Shown piece after piece: positions 1 to 12,618 of a stretch of DNA of 60,000 bases. The notes beneath the pieces were generated by a model. That model worked only from the letters and a program-made list of their open reading frames with translations. It made no database searches and was not told the DNA's origin. This DNA comes from Tubulanus polymorphus (lineage: Eukaryota > Nemertea > Palaeonemertea > Tubulaniformes > Tubulanidae). Position 1 is the stretch's first letter, and each line of letters begins with the position of its first letter. Position numbers and translations under genes: made by a program. The stretch covers positions 4,599,001-4,659,000 of the forward strand of contig NC_134029.1 of the NCBI RefSeq assembly GCF_964204645.1. The letters run 5' to 3'.

Positions 1-3000
1 ACGATTTAGAATTGAAACGCGCATACGTTTCGCGATATTAAATCCGGTGAATTATTGCGGATTAAATTTGATATTTCTAGCAGCGATTTGTAAGCGAAAA
101 GCTATTAGGCGCGTTTACCAGGCGGGACTGCGTGTCGGTGATAAGGGTGGATCCACGATTTACATCGGGCATCATAAATCAGTTTTAACATCATTTTAAT
201 GGGCCTTACGCAAACAGAAACCCCCGCGACAGCGATTAAAAACTTTTTCAGACGCAGGAATGAAACACTTCTCAGCATATCCTAACGGCTGGTCTTCTGC
301 TCCATCTTGCATGAAGCGAAGTTCACACTTCGTTTCCACCTTAGAACGTTCTAAATTCAGTCCGTTTCAATTCAGAACGGCCAAAGCGTTAACATTATCG
401 AAAAGTCCGTTCTAAATTGTCTATCACAGTTTTGAGTCTGGTTGGACCATTCATAACAGCTCATTTAAAAACACAACATTGATTTGGTCTGTTTTGAACT
501 GTACCGTCCCTCTGGTACATGCCGAATTAGTACGGACCAACTAGCGATGATTAGAGTACACGCGGCCATGGTTTAGGCGGCCATTAAGTCAGATATAAGT
601 CGAAATAGTGCGCACTATTGTCACCTAACCTCATCATAATCATAATCCATACATATGCACATGTATACCGGCACTATTTCCCAATGAAATCTGACTTAAG
701 CCATTTAGGCTTCGTTTTAAGTTTTTTGAACGCGGGCAGTTTTTTTTACGGCAGAACCGGTAATTACGCAATGATGCGTCATCTAATGGCATTTATATTC
801 GATATGATGATGCTCGAATGATGATGGTCCGGCCAGTTTCTTGCGCCGCTACAACTGACCATTATTAGATGTCGTGCGTTTTCCGTATCATTGGTTTACA
901 ACGCAATAAAGATGCACAGAGCCGCGTTCTAATGGTCAATTTAGACGTTTTGATGGAATAACACGGCTACTGGGCCGTGCACGGCAGCATCCCCAGTATC
1001 CCTAATCTGATTGATATGGCATCACTTGTCATCAGGAATCCCGATGTAACTTCTGAGCATCGGGGAATATGCGAATTTATGGAGTTTACTTCCCAATACG
1101 TTAAATCAAGTTAGTGCACATTACGTGCCAAAATGTAACTAGAGTTTGTCAGAAATAGTTTGACGATAATCATTTTATCCCGGCCTGTTTAACGGTATGC
1201 AATTCGACTTCGAATTTTAAAAATAAACGATGACTTTCTTAGTGATCGATGTATTTAAACTCACGATTAATAATGTTAATTTCAACCAACGTCACCCTCT
1301 CTCAGCGACTTTTTCTTGTGTAGATTTGAAATTGAAAACTTCGAAAAAAGTAAGAGTCAAAGTTAAGCTCGCAGCTGTGGGTCTGATACACTCGAGAGCC
1401 TTGATCGTATTTCTCGCGCGCGTGGAGTTTCACGATACGTATATCATCAAAGCTGTCCTTTTTTCCAAGATGCAAGATGCGTAAGTATGATTCAGACTAT
1501 AATCTAGACGATATTAAGTCAGTCTATGATTACCTTCATGGTCCTAACTGATTAATCGGTCGCAGTTTATGTATCACCCAATCAACGGCGTACGAATCAA
1601 TCGCTTGTATATTCATTAGTTCGTCGACTCGTGGGAGCCGTATCGCCTGTTCGTCAGCCTCGCGGGTAAAATCGTTAGGACACGCGCGTTCTCAAAAAAC
1701 TACCTTTTTGCGTCGCGTTCATCCGTCGAAAATTGAAGAGCGTTGATTCGGCGACGTTTCGCGAAGGCATTATCGCATGTTTCGACGATCGTCAACGACG
1801 GTTTATTGCCCCCTGACTCACTGGTCAAGTTGACCGCAGTTGATCCGCAGATCATTCGAAATGATTTCGTAATGAATAAATGTATATTTTCATCTCGCCG
1901 ACGACGCTAGAATCTGATTGAAAATGGCACCCGAGAAAGTGACCATTGCCTTTGATGAAAAGACAAAAACTGCTCATCTGTGAATACGAGATGAATCTAT
2001 TGAAACTGAGGTGAAATAGTCTCAGATGTCGATATGAAGATGCTCATTAACACTGTCTAACTCAATCTTGTCTGACAGAGCAATGATAGTGTCGTATTAA
2101 GGAGATACGGTACACTGCACTCACCCTTAGTTACTGACATTGCGTAATCGATGAAGATCGTAATCGAACGCCGAATTGATGATGGAAACCTCCGATGAAA
2201 ATTTCTCAAATTGATTGAGGAATTCCTTCGTAGTAAGGTTGTTTCACGCTGATATGACGTCATCGAGGGAGCCCAGCCCTGGAAAATCCCGCCTTAGTAC
2301 ACACTCATGTGCAATGTTTCACCCAGAATAGGCCATTATATGCATTATATGGAAAGAGAAAGTCTAACGAATGCATGTATTCATGGGCCGGTTCTAGGGT
2401 CATGGCTTTGACTTTTAACCAGTCTAAGGCTTAGTTCTACAGCAAATCAACCAAATTAAGAACAATCATGATTTAAGACCGATGTTGGACATATTCAAGT
2501 CTCGACTAAGGAACAGACTCCATAGGAGCTCTGTCGAGACATTTGTACACTCTTCGATGTGATAGGTGTGATATGATTGAACGTGTCCCCGTTAGGAGAG
2601 CACTGGGGGTATGTGACTGTGACTGGGAAATGAGGACTATCAATTCAGAAAGTTGCCATATTCCATCTGAGCGTAATTCCTCGCACTTTTGATACTTTAA
2701 ATATTGTCTTTGACAATCTGTGAATGGCTCAAGGACATTTCTGAGGTTGATGAGGCTATATTCAAGTTATTTGCTTCGCTTACACCATCTATCTCTTTTA
2801 GCGTTTTAATCTATTTTAAACTCTTCCGAGTCATCTATCATTTTATAAAATGTGACATTTGATTTATTTAGATTTCAAATCGTCGACGAGAAATGTCGCT
2901 AAATGATACGCTTTCACGGTATCCGATATAGATCAACAGTTGAACATTAAAACTATGCAGGCCTTAGTACACCGCCTTGATGGATCGTCTGTCAATGATT

Positions 3001-5748
3001 GTCACTTTATACATGATTTTATCTGGTTTCGTTCTATTCATACGTTGCCAGGTAATCGTCTTTTCATCCGCGACGCAACAATACGAAGGTTATCAACCAA
3101 AATGGCGCGTCATTGGCTTGTTTGAAATTCGCCAATTTTCCGACCATTTTCTCTAGATTGCCGGCAATAGAACATTCTATCAGCCGCTAATACTGTATTT
3201 GACTCTGGCACTTCACTTCTACGTAAAAACTGCAGCAGAGTCAATCTAACGCCAATTGGAATTTGATTTTGCGCAGATTGCAGAAGCTATATTGGTTTCG
3301 AAAAAGCCGCGCATCGCTGATTGGCAATTATCGACAGAGGACCGCGAGAGAAAAGAGAAAATTTTTAGTCGGGCTGGATATAAAGTATATCTAATTTGCA
3401 TCAAATTCGCGAGAAGAAAATTCTGACAGATATTGGAAACAGCCAAAAAGCGCTCGAAATGAATTACATCGCAGCAAAGTACATCGTATGTTTTTGATCG
3501 TAGTAAAAGATAAACAGATCTCAATGTTCCACGTGATCGCGTGTCATCATCGCCCGATAGGAGGCGCCACTAGTCTATACGATTAAAGCTAGCTTAGGGG
3601 TTTAATTAATATTTCGCTGTAATCAACAAATGAGTATTTCTGCTCATTCGTCATCGAGTCATTTAAAAGACAATATTATGTCAATGATAAATAGATTTTT
3701 AATGGGTACGATTTATCAACCTTTATAAATAGCGTGACTGTTAAGGATGTATAGAATATTAATACGCATCCAGCTGGATGTCGGTGCCATTTTGCATTAA
3801 TCATCTTAAATACATCTTTGAGTAAAAGCGCTCACTCATAAGTAGGTTTGTTCGGAATCTTCTTAGATGATGGAAAAATTTTTAATGACGACGTTTTCGT
3901 GGCGTTTTTTTTTTTCTACGACTGTTGCGTGCTCGAACGAGTGGTCACCGATCGAAGCAACACATGACTCACTGATAGATATTGGTCGCAACGCCCTAAG
4001 ACGGTTCTAGGAATACGCCATTAATGCGGGTAGCATCGGTATTTATCTAATCTACACCGGTTGGCGAGGCACAAAATACAATTACCTGCTCACTGAGGCG
4101 AGTATATAGTTTTGCCACCGGAAACGCCGCGTACTGCTACACCGCCTAAAAACCCTCGATGAGAGAGAGAAAGAACTGTGAGTCAGAGAGAGTACCGGCC
4201 ACGACTCCTCGTACTACTCCTACCCGCCGCGATGTTAAACAAAATTTTCATCGCGACAATAGCCGATTTCGCTAGAAATGGCCCCGCATTTTGCGGAGGT
4301 AATCGAATTTCGGAATGTTACGATCGAATTAATGATTTCTTATCGATGCTTACGAGTTGTTTAACTAACCGCTACGTGCTCCGGGAATGACTCAGCAAAT
4401 TTGATAGTTTGATACGATGATTGTTGCGGCGACGGTTGCGGGATACGGTTTCAATTAGCAATCAACACTGACACGACTCAGGTGGTTGAATGTGAGAGGC
4501 TTTTCGAGATGGAATGCGATTCTAACTTCATAAAATCATGCCTCAATTTACGAATTAGAAAAGAATGTCATCAGAGATCCAATTTTGCGTCTTGCAGTCT
4601 GGTATTACACGCCATAATGGATTTGAAAATCGGTAATGGCCTAGCACTGCCTAGGCTTAAAATGCAAATATTTCTTCTGGTGTCGTCTGAGTAGAAGGCC
4701 CATCCTGTTTCGAACGTTTCCTTATTTGACAGCGGTGCTGCATGCCGTTCTCCAAGAAATGTAAGATGATGCATGTTTGTCATCCACCATTTTGTATTCT
4801 CTTAGGGGATATTACATAAATTTTCCTAAATTCCCTAAAAAGTATTATCATCATTATTATCATTAGCTCTCGTGGATCGTTCAACATTTTGAGAATTTTC
4901 GGAAACGATTCAAATAGCGATACCATCCCCGACGCCATCTTGGTTTCTTCCTGACTGCATGCGGTGACGTATGTCTACCGTCGATTCTACGGCGTCTGGC
5001 AATTTATTAAAAGGACGTAAAACAAGTCCCAACGCGGCGAAAGCAAATGGCATTTAAGAAAAATAATCCTCACAAAATGAACTGACATCTCGATGTGGCA
5101 GAAAGTAGCATTAATCTGGCTGATTTACATAACGGCATCGCGGTGGTAAAAGTCGTATGCACGCAATGCAGTATAATCGCTCAGGTTGACAGGATTTCCT
5201 GGTGAGTCGAGGTGGCTACGGCACCCGACTCATGGATCTATTCTCCTCCTCGACCGACGATGAAAGCAAATCGGGGCAAATGATTTAAACCACCGGTTAT
5301 TAGCCATGTGTTAACTGTCTGCAGCTAATTCTTCAATGATGGAATTTCATTTTGACTTCACGCGATCGAAATCGCGTTTTGATACTTTTGCCATTTCCTT
5401 CTCTATTAATAATGAATCAGGATATTGGACAGATGAGGTTTGGCCAGACAACTGACGCCATTACATCATTTTCAGGCGTAAATAAAACTGTTGAAATCGT
5501 GTTTCTCCAACGCAAAAAAGAGACTCCTTCCCTAACTGGAAATGAAAATTGGCTATTGAACGCCAGATCTTCAGGGTCGGTTAAACAGTAGATCCTGACT
5601 TAAAGTGGTGAAAATATTTCGTCGTGGAGGTCTTTCAGCCTGGCAACCTTGCAGCCTTTTGGGCTTTTCCACGTGAATGCCATAACGGTTTGCAAACACA
5701 ATGAGTAGGATTGACAGACCCTGGAAGTTTTTATGGCCCCCGATTATC
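1..5748. other. non-coding stretch, no gene recognised
   Basis: No recognisable gene. Small items only: a degenerate block at about 340-420 with GTCCGTTCTAAATTG-like words that recur near 22.6 kb; a 16-bp palindrome AATAGTGCGCACTATT at 604-619; a 12-bp palindrome GCCGTGCACGGC at 974-985; a weak hairpin at 1040-1064; a T-run near 3907; a GA-rich patch at 4161-4190; and a 7-bp hairpin with a CGAA loop at 5360-5377. The 84-codon frame ending at 1484 stops right beside a GTAAGTAT donor-like site but resembles nothing known. Confidence 0.6.
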
Positions 5749-6105
5749 TTAAGTTGTTATGTATATATGACAAGTCATCAGCACTGATTGGCAAACTATG
5801 GCATCAGCTGTAAGACATCTGTAGGGGAGTTCAGTACATGCATTATTTTGTAGGGTACAAATGCAATGCGACATGAATGAATCAACAATCGTATACCGTG
5901 TACGGAGGGCTAAAATGATTATTCTAGCAGTACATCCCGTCACTGTCAAAACAACAAAAATGGTCGCGAATCCGAATCCGCGAATTCTCTGAAGGGATTG
6001 CAGATGTCTGTTCATTTCTGATAGCGGAACAAGAATACGCGCAGCGCGACGGCTAGCTGTGCACGCTAGACTGGTCGAACACGCCGGCGGTAAGCTCGGC
6101 GTCAC
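5749..6105 (-). CDS. hypothetical frame with one hydrophobic segment
   Basis: A 118-codon frame from a GTG, open for about 19 more codons upstream. The first ATG lies about 30 codons in. A hydrophobic stretch follows it (GFATIFVVLTVTG, then IIILAL), as in a membrane span, and then a Cys-containing tail. The 5' half is CpG-rich and the codons look mixed rather than random. No family was recognised, and no convincing acceptor or donor frames it. About one frame of this length is expected by chance in a window this size, so it may be fortuitous. Confidence 0.2.
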   Translation of the reverse strand: MTPSLPPACSTSLACTASRRAARILVPLSEMNRHLQSLQRIRGFGFATIFVVLTVTGCTARIIILALRTRYTIVDSFMSHCICTLQNNACTELPYRCLTADAIVCQSVLMTCHIYITT

Positions 6106-7390
6106 TGACCCTGAGGGGCTTAGGTTACATGCAGCATCGAATATCTCACGTCGCGCAAATAATTAGCTTCATTGCGCGTCCCCCCGACGACCGAAGCAAC
6201 AGCCCGTACCGGAGTATTGGCTCTATTTGTAACGGCGAGCTCGCAAACGGGTTACAAGTGTCGAATCGAGAGCATGGTGCACGCAGACAGAGAGCAGTTC
6301 GCTCAGACTATGTTGTCACGTCGCGGATACTAAATCGTGCCCTTTTAATTTGAGACAGAAACTCCAGTGAAGGATGTCCAGAAGTATTCGGTGCCCTATA
6401 GCCCTCACTACGGATTCCGCCAGCAGTTCATACGTCGGAGCTCGACTGCAAAAATCCAGGGCCAACAGGTCTATATGCAATCCAATAAAGAAAGATAAAA
6501 GAGGTCGACATTTTTTCTTGAACAAATATCTTATTTGACGTTTCCACTTATTCATCAAATTCAGGAATACTTACGATGAATGCAGGTGATTTTATATTAT
6601 CGTTATTGCACGGACAGTCATCACAGGTTTTGTCTAACAGGTTTTGCATTGACGAACCATTATTTTCTGTGGATCTAGGAGAAGATATTCGATTCTTACA
6701 CAAATCGGTAGGGCCTGATCTAGTTTCAAGGCGTTCACAATATTGATCGACCCCTCCCCCCTCCCACTACTCTAGAGATTGAATATAGGTTCACGTAGGT
6801 GTAAAACACGGAAGATACAATCCACCCATCTCACGTCCGCGTTAATTGCGCAACTGAGGATCTCAGACTATTATCGAATCGCTCATGTGGAACTATTTCT
6901 AACGATTAACAACATACGACATCCAATATTTACTGTCGGATTCATTAAAACCGATCGAACGCAGCCGAGAGGGAGAGATCGTTAGCGCATTCGACTGGAA
7001 TACCCATCCATATTCGCTTGGAAGAGAACTGTCGGCGGCGGCAAACCGTTAGTTTGAATTTCAAATAATTACAATACAGTGTTTTCGTTCGTCGCCGTCG
7101 TCGTTTTCATCACTATCATCATCAATAACAGATAGTCGTCGTCGTCGTTTCGTCTCGTCAATTATTGTATTTCAATTACCTGTGACGTTTCATCGCGATA
7201 ATTAGCGAATTCTCGATCTTAGTTTCCCGAACCATATCAAAACGATAACTTTGACTGGATTCTTTTCCGTCAAGAAATTTGTTTCAAGCCAGCTCGTCTA
7301 ATTTTCAAAGAAGTTTGCTAGTTTGCTATTCGTAATATCGCGAGGAACGAATCACCGCCCTGGAAGTTGCATGTTTTTAGAGGATATCAC
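6106..7390. repeat. intergenic, with GTC/ATC microsatellite at 7083-7159
   Basis: No gene recognised; a 74-codon plus-strand frame at 6129-6353 is unremarkable. Positions 7083-7159 hold an interrupted trinucleotide array: GTC units, an ATC block, then GTCGTCGTCGTC. It is compound and imperfect, which suggests an ageing microsatellite. Confidence 0.6.
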
Positions 7391-7420
7391 ATTGGCAGAG
7401 TCTCGATGCCATCAGGTTCA
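7391..7420 (+). mobile_element. fragment of the 10.8-kb tRNA-like SINE
   Basis: The 19-mer tctcgatgccatcaggttc at 7401-7419 is identical to 10845-10863, the stretch running into the B box of the SINE at 10.8 kb. The upstream TGGCAG also matches. Homology stops inside the B box, so this is a short relic. It overlaps the C-terminal end of a minus-strand frame (7377-7685), which argues that frame is not an ordinary gene end. Confidence 0.6.
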
Positions 7421-9030
7421 TAGTCGTCATCGCGCAAAAACTACGTAAAAACCATAAAACTGTGGTAATCGTCAGGTGGTGTCCTGTAGCGTCTGTCGGC
7501 GGAACTAAAATCATAGCGCCAATATTCAAATCTGTCCAGCGCGTCGTATACTCCGCGGTCGAGGAACATGTTGGACAGTCATTGATGCAGTAATAAGATT
7601 GCAGCACTATCTCCGTAACACGTTGATTAACGTGAGGACAATAGATATATGAATGTTTGCATGAATTGCGATAGTGTGGGCTCAAGTGCCTTTTAATGTT
7701 TATAAGTTAAATCGTCCTTGCATTTCTTCTACTTCCTAGTGTAGATTGATTCGTTAATGAAATATGTATGAAATTTGTATAGATCTTTAGATTTTTTGTA
7801 CGAACGATTACTGAAAGACCGATAAAAATTAACCAGCCTTGGAATTATTACATTTCTTGAATACTTTTTACATTATCACTGAGGCCACTTGTGTTCAGAG
7901 CCGTTTTCCTGTTCCAGGACCCAGTTCCACGTTCTTCGTCACTTTTCACCCAGCATTTCAAATTAGTTAATTTAGAATTTCAGCTTTTAAGAGTCAAATC
8001 TCCGAGAATTGGATCTAGCGTATTCTTACTTGCCTCCATTGTGTACTATTCGCTTTGATAGTAATACATCTTATAAACGAAAAAAAGAAAATAACTGCCG
8101 TATCGCCAGTTGTCAATAAAATGCGAAAGAAACCGCCGCAATTGCAACAACCTGTAAACCGAAATCCATATTAAGCTTCTCTCTGTCGTATAGAACAACA
8201 AGTGGTCAATATACGCAGTAGCTATCGGCATGAGAATTCATTTCCTGAGCGTCAATCACTGCGCCTACAGCTGTAAGAAAAGATTATCCCCGGCCCCCAG
8301 TATCAGTTGATTAACATTGCTTTTGTATATCAATCATTGACGCCGTGAATATTACCGCTAGCCGATTTACTACTTATAGTCCACGTTACCGCCGTACCAT
8401 CGACCGGTTTACCGGCGGATGAATACGGGCGATGGATCAATTTTTGTTCCCGTAAGTTTGATCCTCGAGGAATGAGTAACCCCTTATGGTGATTATGTAT
8501 TATGGTTATTCTATCATAGAAGCAAGAAAGCATGTTTTACGGCTAAAGGAACACAGAATCTCTGTGGCAATTTTGGAAAGGTTTCCTTAAACTACGGGCA
8601 ATGGTATACCGGCACCACCCGCAACAAAACACTGGGTCATTCGTGAAAATCAGTTCATTTGAAATATGAACTTATAGGCTTCCAACGAACCATCATATAC
8701 GAGCCCCATTCTCATTCAGTGTATGGTATAGATTTCCCTGAAAATTGATTTCCTAATTAAAAACAGTTGACTCGAATTCATGTAGAAGAAATTGAAAGAA
8801 ATTGATTAGCGATCCTGGCGGGTTATCGCGGAATCGACGCTTCCCTCAGATATTGCATTCTTCTGAGGCAAGTTTGGCCATACGTATATATTTCATTTCG
8901 CGAACTTTGGAACCTTCAAGCACGAAGCCTTGTTGTTGCCTAATCAGAACTAAGGAACGGCTGTATTCGATTCCAATCTATCTTCTTCAATACCGTGCGT
9001 GCGTATACGTTAATTCTATTTTTTCACTAG
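7421..9030. other. non-coding stretch, no gene recognised
   Basis: Only short frames. The 3' half of a minus-strand frame at 8330-8533 has balanced codons but no splice support. The last 20 bases (9011-9030) form a polypyrimidine tract ending in CACTAG, the acceptor-like site of the candidate exon that follows. Confidence 0.5.
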
Positions 9031-9213
9031 GCGGTATGTTTATTAGAATTGTCAAACTCGTTTAGTCTCGGTGCATCGCTCAAAGAATCGTCGCCACGCA
9101 CCGCCGGTAATTGGATGAACTCGGAACCGGCAAGTCTACATCGACACCACGTGGCTTCCGCGTCGAAAAGAGGCGAAATACTTCAACAAAAGTCGTCTTA
9201 TATCGCGCGCGAT
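9031..9213 (+). CDS. candidate internal exon, 61 codons
   Basis: The segment lies between a strong acceptor (TTCTATTTTTTCACTAG, ending at 9030) and a strong donor (GAT followed by GTAAGTG at 9214). The frame is open across all 183 bases, so both splice phases would be 0. The peptide is Ser/His/Arg-rich and hydrophilic (for example NWMNSEPASLHRHH at about residues 27-40). CpG and third-position GC are higher than in the flanks. I do not recognise a family. Of the candidates in the window this has the best splice-site pair, but no partner exon was found. Confidence 0.33.
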
Positions 9214-10546
9214 GTAAGTGATTTTGTTCGCCGCGAAAATTGGACGGACATGACCGAGTGCGGGTAGCGGTAATATGGTGTCAATTTGGCCGGTTTATTC
9301 AGTGTGGTATTCTCCGGCGCCGCGGCCGCGCGAGTTGTTGCCCATCTTGACGCGGTTTATTAGTATTCATCTGCGTTGACGATACGAGCGCCAACGTTTA
9401 TTGAAACCTAATTCGGCGACTTGCTGCCGGGGATTATTCCGTTCGATTTCTATATCATCGGTAAAAATCATCTGCAGGATACGACGACGACGACGCGGTG
9501 CAACGATCATCACACACTCACTGCAATGCGCTAAATTCACTTATGCGAATATAGATATATATGTACCGCTCATACAACTTTCTACATGTTTCCGTCTCTT
9601 GAAATACAATAAATATAACCCTAATACCCGCTATTTGCTGACTTCAGGCAATTTTTAGCAACATGTATTTTATATTTTCTTCACACGACTGGTAACATGC
9701 CCCCAAAAAGCTAATAGGGTCAAGGTTTCATATTTGGTTTCATATCAGGTATCGTGTGCATTGGTTTCTTGTAAGGCGAGTTTATTTTACCTATCAAACC
9801 AGGAAATTGTTACACGGTGGACATTATGCTCATGATCAGCACCATTTTTGTGGCTTTCCACGCTATTTCCACGATCTTGAGCTATTTGCTAAGTAATCAT
9901 ACGTATATATTTATGACTTTACCGCAATATTCTAAACGTTAAATTGTTTTTGTCATCACAAGTCTTTGACCTATCATCTCGTGTGGAAAGGACAGTGCTC
10001 GCAGCGGTTATGAAATGGACTTAGGCTGAAAACGTATGTATAAATTGAGAGTGATATTAACAAGCTGGAAATATGATACGATCTGTTGACTGAGGTCTTG
10101 TCTACCTCTAGGTAATCGAAAACATTCATTGATATGGAATTTCTTGTCTTATCTATGGAAATGAAAGCATGAAATTTCGGCATTGAAATTCCCGAATATT
10201 GATACTCGAAAATGAATGAGAAATAACTGATTAGTTTCTCGATATATATCATATACATTACTAACGTTCTTATAGTCAAGGCCTTAGAAACCTTTGTTCG
10301 AGGGCAGATGGCTTCTCTTGATGTACCTGAGACAGATTATCATTACTAATACGTGCGTGTAGATATCGAGATTCTTGCCATCATCATGTGAATGTGTGTA
10401 ATATGATCGATGGTCGATAAAATCGTTCACCCCGGCTTGATAATGATGTACAACGACGTATCAGTAAATGTATGTTGTGTACTATTCCGTACGACGTGAT
10501 ATATATTAACATGCTCCATTCAATATCCACCGAACCTGGGTAAACT
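9214..10546. other. non-coding, with CpG-rich patch and (ACG)n
   Basis: No gene recognised. A CpG-rich patch with GGCGCCGCGGCCGCGCG lies near 9317-9333. A (ACG)5 microsatellite is at 9481-9495. The rest is AT-rich sequence without visible structure. Confidence 0.55.
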
Positions 10547-10680
10547 CATCCTACCTCTGCAGGGACTCGAACCTGATGGCATCGCTACACTCAGCCACGG
10601 CACGAACCCCTGCATCAGTAGACCGGGTGCGCAGGTACATGCGCAGCTTTCCGAACGAAAACTGGCGGCACCAATCAGAT
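10547..10680 (-). mobile_element. tRNA-related SINE, left arm of an inverted pair
   Basis: Read on the minus strand this has an A-box-like TGGCTGAGTGT (10587-10597) and a perfect B box GGTTCGAGTCC (10563-10573). The spacing is about 25 bases, shorter than in a true tRNA, so it is a tRNA-derived head and not a gene. Upstream on the same strand are two TGCGCA half-sites (TGCGCATGTACCTGCGCA) and a CCAAT box (ACCAATCAGA on the plus strand). The same series of landmarks occurs in inverse orientation at 10760-10885. Confidence 0.75.
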
Positions 10681-10759
10681 TGCTCGTTGTATAATCGTTG
10701 AGGCAAATTTCTAGGAAGAACTATAAATGGGATAACCCGGGTTAAAATAAAACGGGATT

Positions 10760-10885
10760 TCTGATTGGCTAAAAATCACATCATCTGAACTGCGCATGTA
10801 TCTGCGCACACGGTCGATTATGGCAGGGTTTCGTGCCGTGGCAATCTCGATGCCATCAGGTTCGAATCCCTGCCGGGGGAGGATG
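10760..10885 (+). mobile_element. tRNA-related SINE, right arm of an inverted pair
   Basis: It carries the landmarks of the left arm in the opposite orientation: TCTGATTGG (10760-10768), ACTGCGCATGTATCTGCGCAC, GTGCCGTGGC, GATGCCATC and the B box GGTTCGAATCC (10859-10869). The arms are diverged but colinear. The spacer, 10681-10759, contains the palindrome TAACCCGGGTTA (10733-10744). A minus-strand 123-codon frame over this region (10711-11082) reads through the element and is not a gene. Further relatives lie at 7.4 and 29.1 kb. Confidence 0.78.
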
Positions 10886-12392
10886 TGGTAAACTAGGAGA
10901 TTCACATGGGACAGATGATCTAGACCTACGTATAGCTTGTCGAAATTCTTTTCATATAAGAGCGTCAAGTTATAAATTCCGTGAAAAATACCACTAAAAG
11001 TAAAAAATTGAAATTTTTTACCTTTCTCTAACTTATGCTGGGCGTATGACTGCGATGAAAAAAGGCTTGCATTATCGTGCATTTTTTCTCACTCTATGGC
11101 AATGAGTTTTACTCTAATCATGTCTTGGATTGCATGTATTTTAATGGGTCTCAAAATAGCAGTCAGGATGATTATTTAAATTTTAGACCGTGCGGCCACG
11201 GACGGGTGAAGGTGAACATGGAAGGTCGATGACGCTACAGCCATATATCCATCACTGTCAAATACAGGCACTCGGGTTTAATGAACGTATGGCTTTGTTC
11301 TGACACGCAGTGACCATTAAATAGCTCACTTCAACCACAGTCCATACTTAACCATAGGGAATAACCGATCACCCGATTCTCTAAACCGCCAGTCATCAAT
11401 TTATCTGCTAAGGACAAATCCGCAGCGGGGACGGTGGTGACTGATCTAAAGGTTTCTATTTCGTAAAGTTTCCAAGTTCAACAACTTGGAATTTCATAGT
11501 CCACCGTACAGTAGAGACACCGGCGGTAGATCGTCGAACTAAATAGATCATTTTTGACTAGACGACATCCATGGACTCTCGAACGAAGTTCCACGAATAT
11601 CCTAAGACAAAGTCTAATTTTCATTAAAAAAAGACCTATGCATGAATAATTCTGAATCGAGATATATGTATTTTAAATTAACAGCACAAGCATCTTTCGG
11701 CAATTATTGGTAGGAAGGAGTCATAGACAAAAATAGGGGGCAAATAGAAAATAGAACAAGATGTAACATAAGGGAATTCTTCCCATTTTCGATTGATGGA
11801 TGGTTGAAAAAATCGTGGAAAGAGAGTTAAAAGATATGTCCTTGCAATGGTGCATCATTTCAAGTGGCTTATAAAACCGTCGATGTCGGAGTGATATGCT
11901 TTCCATTAAGTGGCAAATACATGCATAATTGCCGTTATGTAAATACAATCAAAGCTAAGATGGGAGCTTCGAGGCTGTGTGGATTCATACTTAATGCAAT
12001 TAAAGGACTTTTACTTAACGTCGGATCGGTTCTAGGGCGGCTTATTGTCTTATTTGAAAAGCTATACCAACATAAGAAGTTAGAATCTTGTTAGCACGGG
12101 TTCTTATACAAACAAATACAACGCCGGAATAATATTGTAATCCTATTGTTATGACGTGAGTGCATTGTGTTGTTGGGGTTAGTCAGATGACATTATTGTT
12201 AGCAATAGTTAATTCAGTTGCAGTATTGTCGGTATTATCGGTATTATTGTTACTGGTCTGGTCTGCATCTCACTGATGGACACTGCGTGCGTCGATTTGA
12301 CATCAGTCATCCGCGGGACCTGATTCGACCGATTATTGTTATGATAACTTATTCATTAATCTTTCGATATAGAATTTAGCAGGTCTCGTCTT
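10886..12392. other. non-coding stretch, no gene recognised
   Basis: A tight hairpin TTCCAAGTT-CAAC-AACTTGGAA is at 11470-11491. An imperfect tandem of GTATTATCG/ATTATTGTT-like units lies at about 12200-12255. Short frames on either strand are unremarkable. Confidence 0.55.
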
Positions 12393-12593
12393 CTAGTCAC
12401 GAGATTGACGAATAAAGCCTTCTGCAATAATAACCTGTGTTACTTCGTCTCCAGAGTTCATGAATTCATTGAAAATGTAATAATCTCGATACACTTCGAC
12501 TTCCTCATCTTGTAATGCAAATGGAATCTTGCGAAAGGCAAACGAAGTCGAAGAAACTTCTTTCTTTTGCCTTAAAGAAACAGCAATTGCCAT
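12393..12593 (-). CDS. hypothetical small frame below a CRE
   Basis: A 66-codon frame from ATG to TAG. A stop lies two codons upstream, so the ATG defines the frame. The product is acidic in the middle (ALQDEEVEVYRDYYIFNEF) with a basic N-terminus, and it has no signal peptide or membrane span. Codon choice is even and reads more like protein than most frames here. A full cAMP-response element, TGACGTCA (12611-12618), lies about 20 bases upstream of the ATG. The ATG context is poor. No homologue was recognised; it could be a first exon or chance. Confidence 0.28.
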   Translation of the reverse strand: MAIAVSLRQKKEVSSTSFAFRKIPFALQDEEVEVYRDYYIFNEFMNSGDEVTQVIIAEGFIRQSRD

Positions 12594-12610
12594 ATGTCAC
12601 CAATATGTCG

Positions 12611-12618
12611 TGACGTCA
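12611..12618. promoter_or_regulatory. palindromic CRE site TGACGTCA
   Basis: Exact match to the CREB/ATF consensus, just upstream of the minus-strand frame at 12393-12593. Such 8-mers also occur by chance about once per tens of kb, so only the position makes it of interest. Confidence 0.35.

Noticed and set aside
7083-7159. CRISPR-like or regulatory repeat array
   Set aside because: Only a compound trinucleotide microsatellite, without spacers; the sequence is eukaryotic in character.
10711-11082. 123-codon minus-strand frame
   Set aside because: Its C-terminal half is a read-through of the SINE; the residues RQGFEPDG come from the B box.
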